IMG/VR virus record: IMGVR_UViG_3300030390_001877
Location: 1 to 64,000 of that record
DNA length: 64,000 bases
Strand: one strand, 5' to 3'
Origin: a virus
Under the pieces are notes generated by a model that saw nothing but the letters and a program-made list of their open reading frames with translations, searched no databases and had not been told where the DNA came from. Each line of letters opens with the position of its first letter. The first letter of the stretch is position 1. The position numbers were made by a program, and so were the translations under genes. Shown here piece after piece: positions 1 through 7,773 of the stretch.

Positions 1-22
1 AACGTAAGGAGAGTAGTAAATA

Positions 23-448
23 ATGGAGTTTAATGGAACAGTGTTAGTAAGTAACCGTAAGATAGAAAACGCCTTAAGTAATTACACCTCTTTAAAACGT
101 GAGTATGAAAAGGAAATAAAACGTTGTGAAGATAAGTTAGCATCTCAGATAGGTGATCTATCTTGGTGGGATAATTTTATGTGTAAAGATGGAGATGATG
201 ATTGGTTTAAAGTTTACAAACGTAAATATAAAGGTTGGGTAAGTACCTATCATAAAGCTTGGTTATACCACTTCAAAGAGATAGGATTGGTTACAGAAAG
301 CTTTCATTCTAAATATGAAGATATAGATCTTAATCATTACTACTATGAGAAGGAAGTATACACTTTAAGGGTTTTATCTAGGGCAGGGGAACCTGTATAT
401 TTGAACCCAGCACAAGCAAGTTTTGTTAATGGGTTTTTCGTGGGGTAA
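23..448 (+). CDS. Hypothetical protein, 141 aa
   Basis: No family recognised. The start is the ATG preceded by GGAGAG a few bases upstream. The protein is soluble and rich in Trp, Tyr, Lys and Asp, with a Lys/Glu-rich helical stretch at about residues 20-45 and no membrane segment. It is the first complete gene in the window and ends just before a new promoter, so it closes the operon that enters from the left. Confidence 0.7.
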   Translation: MEFNGTVLVSNRKIENALSNYTSLKREYEKEIKRCEDKLASQIGDLSWWDNFMCKDGDDDWFKVYKRKYKGWVSTYHKAWLYHFKEIGLVTESFHSKYEDIDLNHYYYEKEVYTLRVLSRAGEPVYLNPAQASFVNGFFVG

Positions 449-455
449 ATAATAC

Positions 456-485
456 TTGACTTATAGAACACTCTCAGGATAATAT
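456..485 (+). promoter_or_regulatory. Sigma70-type promoter
   Basis: TTGACT at 456-461, an 18-base spacer and TAATAT at 480-485. It lies in the gap between two plus-strand genes and would start the transcript of the membrane-protein gene at 545 and the genes after it. Confidence 0.6.
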
Positions 486-544
486 CATCTAAAAGAGAAA
501 TATACTTTACTTTTAAGTAAAACATTTTTAAAGGAGAAACAACA

Positions 545-1072
545 ATGAAAGAGTTAGATTTAACAGAGGCAAAATTATTAAAACTTTGGTTACGAATGGG
601 GTATTGCGACTGGCAGATTACTGGTGAGAAGGATATCTGTTCTTTAACAAGGATGTGCTTGTGGAGTGGTGTTTTAGGGATAAGTAATCTATTGGCGATC
701 GTTTTTATGATTGTGCTTATGTTTGCGCTAGGGGTTGGATTGCTTTGGGTAGGATATTTAATGTTTTCTTTCCTAACATTATATCTACCAGAAGCATACT
801 GGGCTTCTCCAGAGGATATCGGGGTAGGGCTACTACTTACATTTTTTACGTCTATAGTACTCTTAATAAGTTTCACAGTAGAAGTATGCCAAGGAAAGAG
901 AGATTTCTCACCAGAGTATATGAAACGTCCTCTGAGAAAGCTCTTTAAGAAGAACAACAACCATTCAGAGGAAAATACCCGTGTGCAGAAGAAGCCCTCT
1001 CAAACATGGATTGCTTTGAAAGAGATGGGTAAAGCTTGGAAAGAGAAAACTTGTATTAAGGTGAAACTTTAA
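545..1072 (+). CDS. Membrane protein, 175 aa
   Basis: Function unknown. Long hydrophobic stretches at about residues 40-80 and 95-117 indicate two to three membrane-spanning segments; the C-terminal 55 residues are basic and probably cytoplasmic. The ATG follows AAGGAGAAACAACA, a good ribosome binding site. First gene after the promoter at 456, followed closely by the gene at 1084. Confidence 0.7.
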   Translation: MKELDLTEAKLLKLWLRMGYCDWQITGEKDICSLTRMCLWSGVLGISNLLAIVFMIVLMFALGVGLLWVGYLMFSFLTLYLPEAYWASPEDIGVGLLLTFFTSIVLLISFTVEVCQGKRDFSPEYMKRPLRKLFKKNNNHSEENTRVQKKPSQTWIALKEMGKAWKEKTCIKVKL

Positions 1073-1083
1073 GGAGAGGTGTT

Positions 1084-1317
1084 ATGGCAAACTATTACAA
1101 AGAAGTGAAACGGGAAGGAGAGGATATCTATTACAGAGTGTACCGTACCAAAGATGACAGTTTAGTGGTCGAAAGGAGGTATAATTATACAGCAGGAGGT
1201 TTCCTAAGGGCTATGTTCTTTTCTCGTGAGAATAGTATGAAGGTAACTTTTAAGATAGTTAACAAAGAGGCAGACTTAGCTATCAAAACTTTAGAAGAAT
1301 ATGAGGTGTCGAGATGA
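1084..1317 (+). CDS. Hypothetical protein, 77 aa
   Basis: Small basic soluble protein, unrecognised. The ATG sits behind AAGGAGAGGTGTT. Its stop codon overlaps the start of the next gene in the form ATGA, indicating translational coupling. Confidence 0.7.
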   Translation: MANYYKEVKREGEDIYYRVYRTKDDSLVVERRYNYTAGGFLRAMFFSRENSMKVTFKIVNKEADLAIKTLEEYEVSR

Positions 1318-1700
1318 ACAATATTAGATTAACAAGGAAACCATTTTTAAAAGATTTCACCTTCCACAAGGAAGAAAGTAAACTACACCTAATAGCTGAA
1401 GATATAAGAGGGAGTTTAGAGGGTAAGAAAAACTATTATGAGGAACTCCTCACACCTTTTGAGTACAAGATTATCCATAAGATATATAAATATCATCCTA
1501 ATAATCTACCTTTTAGGGCGGGCGTTTGGGAGGGAGAGAAATCGTATATAAGGGAGATGTTAAGCGTAGTTACCTATATCATAGAGACTTTCTCATTAGA
1601 GGAAGTTGAGTTTATTGATTTAGATAAAGAAACCTTTAAGAAGTGGAAAACCTTCCGAGAATGGTATGATATTGTAGAGGATAACAGTAATGTCCAATAA
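1314..1700 (+). CDS. Hypothetical protein, 128 aa
   Basis: Unrecognised soluble protein with many Lys, Glu and aromatic residues and no obvious motif. Starts inside the stop of the upstream gene (ATGA) and overlaps the next start by 11 bases, so it is part of a coupled cluster. Confidence 0.7.
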   Translation: MNNIRLTRKPFLKDFTFHKEESKLHLIAEDIRGSLEGKKNYYEELLTPFEYKIIHKIYKYHPNNLPFRAGVWEGEKSYIREMLSVVTYIIETFSLEEVEFIDLDKETFKKWKTFREWYDIVEDNSNVQ

Positions 1701-1890
1701 AATAACAGAAGAGTTTATCAACAAGAAGATAACTTTATCAAATAATATTACATATTTGAAAGAAGAGTTTGAAGGGAAACTTTGGGGTAGCTGTCCTGAT
1801 GGTGATGTAAAACTTTACCAGATGTTAGAGTTCGCCAGAGAATATGATTGGTTATTAGAAGATATAATTAAATTGAGTAAGGAGCTTTAG
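1690..1890 (+). CDS. Hypothetical protein, 66 aa
   Basis: Small protein with helical, Glu/Lys-rich ends; no recognised domain. The start overlaps the 3' end of the upstream gene. The 86 bases after its stop hold no clear gene. Confidence 0.65.
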   Translation: MSNKITEEFINKKITLSNNITYLKEEFEGKLWGSCPDGDVKLYQMLEFAREYDWLLEDIIKLSKEL

Positions 1891-1976
1891 GAGGTTATCC
1901 TGTTGTGGAGTACCTTATTTTAGGATGACTCTACTTGAAAGTATTCCAGAAGATTATTATCGTATAGGAGAGTGAG

Positions 1977-2225
1977 ATGAAATACATTACAGAATTAGAA
2001 GATGTTCACATAGTAGAACTTAATGGAAGAAATATTAAAATAGAAATATCTTCTTACCACAAGGACTCTTGGAAGGTGTACCTTACTGAGAAACAGAGTG
2101 TACTTTTGGAGAAAGAAACTTTGAAAATAAAAGATGTTTATGGAACATTACACCTTGACCAGATAGTTGTTTGTTATGAATTGTGTCGTTTCTTGAAGGG
2201 GGTTGTTGATGATGAACAACCCTAA
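1977..2225 (+). CDS. Hypothetical protein, 82 aa
   Basis: Unrecognised soluble protein with alternating charged and hydrophobic residues suggesting a beta-rich fold. ATG behind TAGGAGAGTG. Overlaps the start of the next gene. Confidence 0.7.
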   Translation: MKYITELEDVHIVELNGRNIKIEISSYHKDSWKVYLTEKQSVLLEKETLKIKDVYGTLHLDQIVVCYELCRFLKGVVDDEQP

Positions 2226-2463
2226 TATAAAAATAACATCCCTCTCATTCAAGTGCTCTTATAGAGAGTGGGGTTATTTTGTGAGAAATTACTACGATAA
2301 GCAAAGTGTGGAAATCTTAGGAGGAGAGTATTTTATCAGAAGTGTTGATGTTAAAAGAGAGCAACCTTCTTGCATAGAGAAAATCAATTTTCCAAAGTAT
2401 AACACTTATGAAGAGATTGTTTCTGTAGAGATGAGCCTGTTTAAGTGGGAGGAGAATTTATGA
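2209..2463 (+). CDS. Hypothetical protein, 84 aa
   Basis: Unrecognised. The reading frame opens at TTG 2203, but ATG 2209 (or 2212) lies at better distance from the AAGGGGG ribosome binding site inside the upstream gene, so 2209 is preferred. Ends overlapping the next gene's ATG in the form ATGA. Confidence 0.65.
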   Translation: MMNNPNIKITSLSFKCSYREWGYFVRNYYDKQSVEILGGEYFIRSVDVKREQPSCIEKINFPKYNTYEEIVSVEMSLFKWEENL

Positions 2464-2669
2464 GTAAGTGGATACCTGTTGAGGAAAGGTTGCCTTTGAG
2501 ACAAGCAGATAACTGTTCTTATGAGGTGGATGTTTGGATAGAGAATGAACGTTGGCCTGATGTTATCTATGCCTTCCTTGAGGAAGAATGGTATGATACA
2601 GATGTGTGGTGCTCTATTGAAGGAGTGACACATTGGATGGAGAAGCCTAAACCACCTGAGGAGAAATAA
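2460..2669 (+). CDS. DUF551-domain protein, 69 aa
   Basis: The N terminus WIPVEERLP and the C terminus VTHWMEKPKPP match the small DUF551 family, found widely in phages and prophages of Gram-negative bacteria; function unknown. Length fits the family. Start chosen at ATG 2460 behind GGGAGGAGAATTT rather than the GTG at 2445. Coupled to the upstream gene. Confidence 0.85.
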   Translation: MSKWIPVEERLPLRQADNCSYEVDVWIENERWPDVIYAFLEEEWYDTDVWCSIEGVTHWMEKPKPPEEK

Positions 2670-2731
2670 GTTGAGTCGAGAAGATTTGATTACTGTTAAG
2701 AAGATTGTTTTTGGGGAGGAGTGATCCTTTT

Positions 2732-2751
2732 AAGAGAGAAGCATTTTAAGA
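2732..2751 (+). repeat. 20-bp direct repeat, copy 1
   Basis: AAGAGAGAAGCATTTTAAGA. A copy with one change stands at 3013-3032; each follows a GAGTGAT sequence at a similar distance. Both lie between small genes ahead of the methyltransferase. Possibly a regulator or RNA-processing site; no function shown. Confidence 0.6.
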
Positions 2752-2805
2752 TGAAATACACGCTGAATCGAATGGTTTGGGATTTTAATATAGGAGTAGA
2801 GTGAT

Positions 2806-2991
2806 ATGAACGGTAAACAATATAATTCAATGGGTACTGATGTAGAGTTAGCAAACGCAATGCTTGATAATATTGAGGAGTTACTTTTTCAACTTGAAGA
2901 TAGTGATATGGATGAAGACAAGAAAGCAGATGCGATCAGTAAATTAAAGTTTACTAAAAGGTTTGTAACTGGCTTTGCTAATCAACTTTAA
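2806..2991 (+). CDS. Hypothetical protein, 61 aa
   Basis: Small acidic, helical protein with Glu/Asp/Leu runs at about residues 22-45. ATG behind TAGGAGTAGAGTGAT. Not recognised. Followed by the second copy of the 20-bp repeat and a terminator. Confidence 0.65.
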   Translation: MNGKQYNSMGTDVELANAMLDNIEELLFQLEDSDMDEDKKADAISKLKFTKRFVTGFANQL

Positions 2992-3012
2992 GAAGTAGAG
3001 TGATATTCTGAA

Positions 3013-3032
3013 AAGAGAGAAACATTTTAAGA
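3013..3032 (+). repeat. 20-bp direct repeat, copy 2
   Basis: AAGAGAGAAACATTTTAAGA, 19 of 20 bases identical to 2732-2751. It lies immediately before the terminator hairpin at 3038. Confidence 0.6.
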
Positions 3033-3037
3033 GAGTT

Positions 3038-3057
3038 GCCCCTTTATGGGGCTTTTT
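3038..3057 (+). terminator. Intrinsic terminator upstream of the methyltransferase
   Basis: Perfect stem GCCCC/GGGGC with loop TTTAT, followed by TTTTT. It closes the plus-strand small-gene operon 20 bases before the methyltransferase start. As no promoter is evident between them, partial read-through or attenuation may set methyltransferase expression (inference). Confidence 0.8.
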
Positions 3058-3076
3058 GTGTTGGAGGGAGAAGAGA

Positions 3077-3838
3077 ATGAAAGAGATTACAATTACAAAA
3101 GATAATAATACTACACATAGGTTGATTAATAGCAATTTCCTTGAGGTAGGAGGGTTACAGTGTGACATGGTTCTAACAGATTTACCTTACGGAACAACTA
3201 ATGCAAAATGGGATTCTGTTGTGGATTTAGAAGCTATGTGGGGATGGTTAAATATTATAAGAGAACCTCGAACACCAGTGTTATTATTTGCACAAAGTCC
3301 TTTTGATAAAGTGTTAGGCTGTTCTAATATAAAAGAGTTAAAGTATGAATGGATTTGGGAAAAAGGTAATGCTACTGGACACTTGAATGCCAAGAAGATG
3401 CCAATGAAGGCTCACGAGAATATCCTGACCTTTTACAACAAGCTGCCTGTATATAACCCCCAGAAAACTACAGGACATCCTTTGAAAACTTGTAGTAATT
3501 TTGGAGAGAGTGAATTATATGGCGCTTCCAAGAAACGTACATACTCTTCCACTGAGCGTTACCCAAGAGATGTGCTAAAGTTTGGTAATGATAAACAAAA
3601 ACTTAATATGCACTCTACACAAAAACCTTTAGAACTTTTAAGATACCTTATCAGAACATATACAAGCGAAGGAGATACTGTTCTCGACTTCACCTCTGGA
3701 AGTATGTCTCTTGCTGTAGCATGTTATCTGGAAGGAAGAAATTCTATCTGCATAGAGATGGACGAGGTTCAGTTTGAAAAGAGTGTTTCTTGGGTGAGGG
3801 GATGTTCTTTTGAGAATGTATATGGTTTAGGTGTGTAA
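3077..3838 (+). CDS. DNA adenine methyltransferase (N6-type)
   Basis: Transfers methyl groups from S-adenosylmethionine to DNA, probably to adenine. Catalytic motif IV appears as VLTDLPYGTTNAKWD (DLPY, a DPPY variant) near residue 35. The second half has TQKPLELLRYLIR followed by VLDFTSGSMSLAVAC, the SAM-binding FxGxG-like motif in the C-terminal position of the beta class. That motif is atypical: most relatives have GSG where this has GSM. Length (253 aa) fits solitary phage methyltransferases. Start chosen at ATG 3077 behind GGAGGGAGAAGAGA. No restriction partner is seen nearby, so protection of phage DNA from host restriction or a regulatory role is likely (inference). Confidence 0.9.
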   Translation: MKEITITKDNNTTHRLINSNFLEVGGLQCDMVLTDLPYGTTNAKWDSVVDLEAMWGWLNIIREPRTPVLLFAQSPFDKVLGCSNIKELKYEWIWEKGNATGHLNAKKMPMKAHENILTFYNKLPVYNPQKTTGHPLKTCSNFGESELYGASKKRTYSSTERYPRDVLKFGNDKQKLNMHSTQKPLELLRYLIRTYTSEGDTVLDFTSGSMSLAVACYLEGRNSICIEMDEVQFEKSVSWVRGCSFENVYGLGV

Positions 3839-3854
3839 ATCTTTACGGTAAATT

Positions 3855-3876
3855 GCCCTCAACTAAGAGGGCTTTT
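3855..3876. terminator. Terminator between convergent genes
   Basis: Stem GCCCTC/GAGGGC, loop AACTAA, followed by TTTTC on the plus strand. It separates the plus-strand methyltransferase from the converging minus-strand helicase-like gene and probably serves the methyltransferase. Confidence 0.8.
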
Positions 3877-3877
3877 C

Positions 3878-5224
3878 TCATTCTGCATATAACCACTCCT
3901 CTAATAATCTTTGCATCCTACTACTGAATATCAACACTTCCATACGTTGACCTTGCCTAATACATCCCCTAAAGATAAGCTGCAGGAGTTCAGAAATCGA
4001 GTACAAATCTGAGTTGAATATAACACCCCTCTCCTTCAAGTAATTAATCTCCACAGGACGTTTATAAACATTGACAGCATATAAACACAACGTATGATCT
4101 CTGTACTCATTAACAGCTTTCTTATTCCAAGGGATGTATGGTTCTAAACCATTTCTCGGGGTTTGTTTATACCCTTTCCCAGCTAATCTTCCTTTATAAG
4201 GCTTAAACGTTGTCCAAAACACTCTGTTACTTTTTGTATTGGTTCTATTGATAGTAGATTCCATAATACGTCTAATCGTCTTAGTGTATTCACTATCCTC
4301 ATCCTTGCTTCCATCACGAGTGACATTTCTCTCATACCAACCAGCAGAGAACATTGTTTCAATACTCTTATTACTTCCTTTCTTACGACAACTTTCCCTG
4401 AACGTATTCAAAGCTGTAGACTTTAATATAACCAGATTATTACGTATCTCTTCTTTGATATCTTCTTCTGGTCTGAGTCCTAAAACATTATGAGGGAGGT
4501 ATTTATAAAGAATATTATTCTTCTTCATCCAAGATGACATAATACTTCCTTCAAACAAATAAGACATAACATAAACATCATCTAATTCTTTCAACAACAG
4601 AGGAGGGTATTCCCACACAAGGATATTATCTTTGTATTTATACAAACTTTCTGTCTCACATAGTTTCATGATAGCATAATAAGGGTTCTTTGTAGTCACT
4701 TCATTACCAGACCAAACAAGCTTACCATCCTCTTCAACAGTCATCCACCCTCCTACAGATAACAACTCAACACTGTCAACATCTAATTGGTCATACTGTG
4801 AAATACAATCAAGTGCTTCATCAATAATAAGTGTGTACCCTCCATCTGTCATAAGTTGAATACATTCTTTATCAAAAGCCTTGAAAGATTCATGAGTTGT
4901 TGATATATTCTTACCTGCTCGTATTAAATCTTTAATATTCTCCTTCTTACCCTGACCAAGACTCTTTGGCATACAAAACTTCATCTCTGGTAGTTCTTTA
5001 TGGATACGTCCTTCTACTGGAGCTTCCCTTCCACTCTTACCATCACCCACTTCACTAAGAAATAATGATACATACAAGAAACGTTTATCTGGAGTATCAA
5101 TATGACTCTTCCTCATATGATTAAACATACCTGTAGTCTTACCACTCCCCATAATAGCATCAACTATCTTGACAGGGGTTTGAATAGCGGACTGCTCCTT
5201 AATAGTCTGTTCTTCTGTGCTCAA
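3878..5224 (-). CDS. P-loop helicase-like ATPase
   Basis: 448 aa. Walker A DAIMGSGKTTGMFNHM at about residues 22-38 and Walker B YTLIIDEALD near 130 (a DEA box) place it with DEAD-like superfamily 2 helicases or origin-binding helicase-like phage proteins. Between them STTHESFKAFD resembles motif Ia/Ib-type sequence. The C-terminal RGCIRQGQRMEVLIFSSRM resembles the arginine-rich motif VI. It lies next to a 1.8-kb gene-free repeat region, which suits an origin-associated enzyme, but that is inference. The sole ribosome binding sequence is GGAGGGAATAATATTG before the ATG. Confidence 0.75.
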   Translation of the reverse strand: MSTEEQTIKEQSAIQTPVKIVDAIMGSGKTTGMFNHMRKSHIDTPDKRFLYVSLFLSEVGDGKSGREAPVEGRIHKELPEMKFCMPKSLGQGKKENIKDLIRAGKNISTTHESFKAFDKECIQLMTDGGYTLIIDEALDCISQYDQLDVDSVELLSVGGWMTVEEDGKLVWSGNEVTTKNPYYAIMKLCETESLYKYKDNILVWEYPPLLLKELDDVYVMSYLFEGSIMSSWMKKNNILYKYLPHNVLGLRPEEDIKEEIRNNLVILKSTALNTFRESCRKKGSNKSIETMFSAGWYERNVTRDGSKDEDSEYTKTIRRIMESTINRTNTKSNRVFWTTFKPYKGRLAGKGYKQTPRNGLEPYIPWNKKAVNEYRDHTLCLYAVNVYKRPVEINYLKERGVIFNSDLYSISELLQLIFRGCIRQGQRMEVLIFSSRMQRLLEEWLYAE

Positions 5225-6280
5225 TATTATTCCCTCCTTTATTAATTAAAATATCAGCTAGTCTACATTATAACAGAAGAATTAGAAATTAACAACAAAC
5301 TATTTCTAATAACACCCTACTTCTTAGAAGCTGATTTCTAACTTTACTCTTAAAATATCTTTATATTGAAAGACTAAACCAATGTGATTAGAAATACCAA
5401 ATCAAGACGACTTTGCTAACGTGAGTTGTCTTGTCAGACGGACAACGTCCAGAAGAGGATACCTTTTAGAAGAGTATAAATAACCATAGTAATCTTTACT
5501 TAAACAACCCTACTCTAGAGAGTGCTAAATATAAGGGTATTAGAAACTAGATAGAAGAAGTTAGAGAAATCCTTCTATTATATTTCTATCTTATAAAATA
5601 TCCCCCTCTCCAAAAGGATAACATTTACAACCTTGTTGTAGAAATATCAATAGGTTATAGAATATAACAAAATATCATAGGGAGATAGAAATATCCTAGA
5701 AACATATCTATTTTATAGAAGCCTATTTTATAGAAAGTAAATATCTGAAAATAAAATTTTCTGGGAGGTGTTATTTTGGGAAGAGTGTTATCTATTTGGG
5801 GATGAAAATATCTGGGAGAGGGTTCCTTTAGAGAAAGGTGTATTGTTTGAGTAAGGTATTGTTGATAAAGGTGTTTTCTTATTAAGGAAGAAATTTTAGT
5901 GAGAGGTGTTAAGCACTGTTATAGTATAACATATCACTAACTTTTAAATATTAAAATATCTACCAATATCAAGCACTTTCTTAGAATAAATCCCCCAAGC
6001 ATATAACATTCTAGTATATGTTACCTTATCACAAAGAGTCTCCTTCTGTAACTACGTTACAATATAACATCTCTATTCAAAAGGGTTGCATATACAAATA
6101 AGATACATTCTCAATTATATTGAACATAACATAGTTTATAGGATGTCATCTATAAGAGGTTATTACTCTGTGAATACATATTCACAAATAGAATACTTAT
6201 GCAAAGAGGGTATTCCTTCTTATAGAAAGTCATTTGTTGATAATAGTTATCATATGAGAACAGTTATTGTTTATGAAAGG

Positions 6281-6365
6281 GTGTTATATTATCACGTACG
6301 TGATAGAAGTGTTATGTTATAGCATAGCTATAGAAAGTGTTATGTTATAACGTTCCGTTATGAGA
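6281..6365 (+). repeat. Tandem hairpin units
   Basis: Three adjoining units of about 27 bp: dyads ATCACGTACGTGAT, TATAGCATAGCTATA and ATAACGTTCCGTTAT, the first two each followed by AGAA(A)GTGTTATGTTAT. The linker is conserved whereas the dyads differ in sequence and keep base-pairing. Confidence 0.75.
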
Positions 6366-6723
6366 TAGGTTTTTCCTATTAAATGTTCCATTTAGAAAGT
6401 TATTACCTTTTATAGTAAGTGTTTGTGTTCTTAGTGTGTTTAACAACCCACATAAGAAGCACCTCCACTCACAAAGGATATACCTCCCCAAAATTACCCT
6501 TCCTAAATAGAGTACTTTTGTTACTACGTAACAGAATAATCACCCTTTGTAACGTAGTTACACAAGACACCTCTTTATACTTCGTATAGCCTATCACAGC
6601 TGCATTTCATGCAAACATAACAATCTATTAAAGCTACACTCTCATAAGCTCCTTACACTAGCTTATAGGTAGCTAATTTTTTATAAATAAACACCTCCTA
6701 AAAGCAGATAACACTACCTAAAA

Positions 6724-6738
6724 ATGTTACATTATCAC
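6724..6738 (+). repeat. ATGTTAYATTATCAC motif
   Basis: ATGTTACATTATCAC here; close copies at 6018-6032 (with one substitution), 6281-6295 (GTGTTATATTATCAC) and 16013-16027 (ATGTTATATTATCAC). The motif occurs in both gene-free patches that bracket the small-gene array. Confidence 0.65.
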
Positions 6739-7014
6739 ACTAATCCTATGTTAGTAAGAATAATACTTCTGTGACGTTGTCACAAAGAGGGTTAACTATT
6801 TGAAAACATTATATTTCTTTACTCTGTAAAGGGGGTTTACACTTAGTAAAGTAGTCTATTTGGTCAGCGTGATTTATCCAAGGGTAACACTGCGTTTAGG
6901 ATAATGTTATATTGTAACGTTGTTACAAAGAAGGGTAGGTTTAAGAGGGGTTTTACAGGTGAAGAAAAACCCCAGTTAAGGGGCTTTTATAGGTTTGGTG
7001 GTAATAATTCCTAT

Positions 7015-7224
7015 TTAAAGTGTCGCTCTATAGTAATTAGGATCATTAGGAAAAGGATATACACGGAGATCATGCCCTTTGTATTTTATCCATAATTGCT
7101 GGTCTATTTTCCAGATTGTTCGTTCAACTGTTGTGAACACCTCACCCTTGCGGATGCTTTTATTTGATAGTTGTTTGACTTCCCGCACTTCCACATACCC
7201 TTTACCTAAGTTTACTTTGTTCAT
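7015..7224 (-). CDS. Hypothetical protein, 69 aa
   Basis: Small basic protein, beta-rich in appearance, unrecognised. Last gene of a three-gene minus-strand cluster; its ATG is preceded by AATAGGAATTATTCCC. This TAGGAATTATTA-type leader recurs before the two upstream genes. Confidence 0.65.
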   Translation of the reverse strand: MNKVNLGKGYVEVREVKQLSNKSIRKGEVFTTVERTIWKIDQQLWIKYKGHDLRVYPFPNDPNYYRATL

Positions 7225-7239
7225 GGGAATAATTCCTAT

Positions 7240-7437
7240 TTAACATGTCCAACTATTACAAAAGTAATTATACTCTTTTTCTGTACCATCTGAATAAATA
7301 ACATATATAACACTATAATCAGATCCATAACTCCAGCCTTTGAACTGAGGATGTTCCCCAAAATCATCAGGGTGTGGGAGTTCACTAGGTACGTTAAAAC
7401 TTGTTTCATTATACCAATCATTTATATTTATGTTCAT
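7240..7437 (-). CDS. Hypothetical protein, 65 aa
   Basis: Acidic, Tyr-rich small protein, unrecognised. Start behind TAGGAATTATTATC. An overlapping frame (7236-7421) is open as well, but this frame has the regular leader and spacing to its neighbours. Confidence 0.65.
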   Translation of the reverse strand: MNININDWYNETSFNVPSELPHPDDFGEHPQFKGWSYGSDYSVIYVIYSDGTEKEYNYFCNSWTC

Positions 7438-7452
7438 GATAATAATTCCTAT

Positions 7453-7698
7453 TTAGAATGATAGTTGTTCGAAATAAGCTTTCATTTCGTTAGCATACTC
7501 GACACACTCTTTTTTAGTCTTTGCGCGGTGTTGGTGATCTGCTTCGAAGTCACCTTCTAGACTTAACACCCACTTGTTGCCGTCTATGTCTTGATCCTCT
7601 ACACCTGAATACTGTCCGTAAGATTGTAAGCTAAGCTCAAGACCATTGTCTAAAGTTGTGAAGTAAGAGCCTTGAAAACGTCTAGTAAATTTTAACAT
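7453..7698 (-). CDS. Hypothetical protein, 81 aa
   Basis: Unrecognised; probably a small beta-sheet protein with a helical C terminus (KKECVEYANEMKAYFEQL). First gene after the promoter at 7746-7773, with leader TAGGAATTATCAC before the ATG. Confidence 0.7.
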   Translation of the reverse strand: MLKFTRRFQGSYFTTLDNGLELSLQSYGQYSGVEDQDIDGNKWVLSLEGDFEADHQHRAKTKKECVEYANEMKAYFEQLSF

Positions 7699-7745
7699 TG
7701 TGATAATTCCTATTTATTTAATTTGTCCCGTTTGGGTATGTCTAT

Positions 7746-7773
7746 ATAATAACAAACCCTCACCAAACGTCAA
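7746..7773 (-). promoter_or_regulatory. Sigma70-type promoter
   Basis: Read on the minus strand: TTGACG at 7773-7768, a 16-base spacer, TATTAT at 7751-7746. It drives 7698-7015. Confidence 0.7.

Larger units (their letters stand above)
5225..7014. repeat. Gene-free region of dyad repeats
   Basis: About 1.8 kb without a credible gene, between two minus-strand genes. It holds at least fifteen short inverted repeats with 5-7 bp arms around a 3-nt centre, for example 5626-5640, 6048-6060, 6238-6252, 6318-6332, 6519-6531, 6548-6560, 6577-6587, 6601-6613, 6771-6783 and 6914-6926. Arms differ between copies but each stays self-complementary. Many are followed by AGAARGxG or AAAGAGGG. Between 5760 and 5915 a degenerate unit like GAGGTGTTATTTT recurs roughly every 17-20 bases. 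Replication origin, packaging or regulatory RNA region are all possible. Confidence 0.75.

Noticed and set aside
1924-1974. 16-codon frame between 1890 and 1977
   Set aside because: Ends next to the following gene's site but has no ribosome binding site of its own and is too short to support.
2671-2724. 17-codon TTG frame after the DUF551 gene
   Set aside because: A GGAG lies before it, but length and start codon give too little evidence; the same holds for 2751-2804.
6086-6322. Open frame of 78 codons in the repeat region
   Set aside because: No ribosome binding site, composed of the dyad repeats and AT-rich filler, on the strand opposite to the neighbouring genes.
5225-7014. CRISPR array
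   Set aside because: Repeats are short, differ in sequence and have no constant repeat-spacer period; the common element is pairing, not identity.
6904-7095. Open frame of 63 codons at the edge of the repeat region
   Set aside because: Overlaps the better supported minus-strand gene at 7015 and starts within a dyad; no leader.
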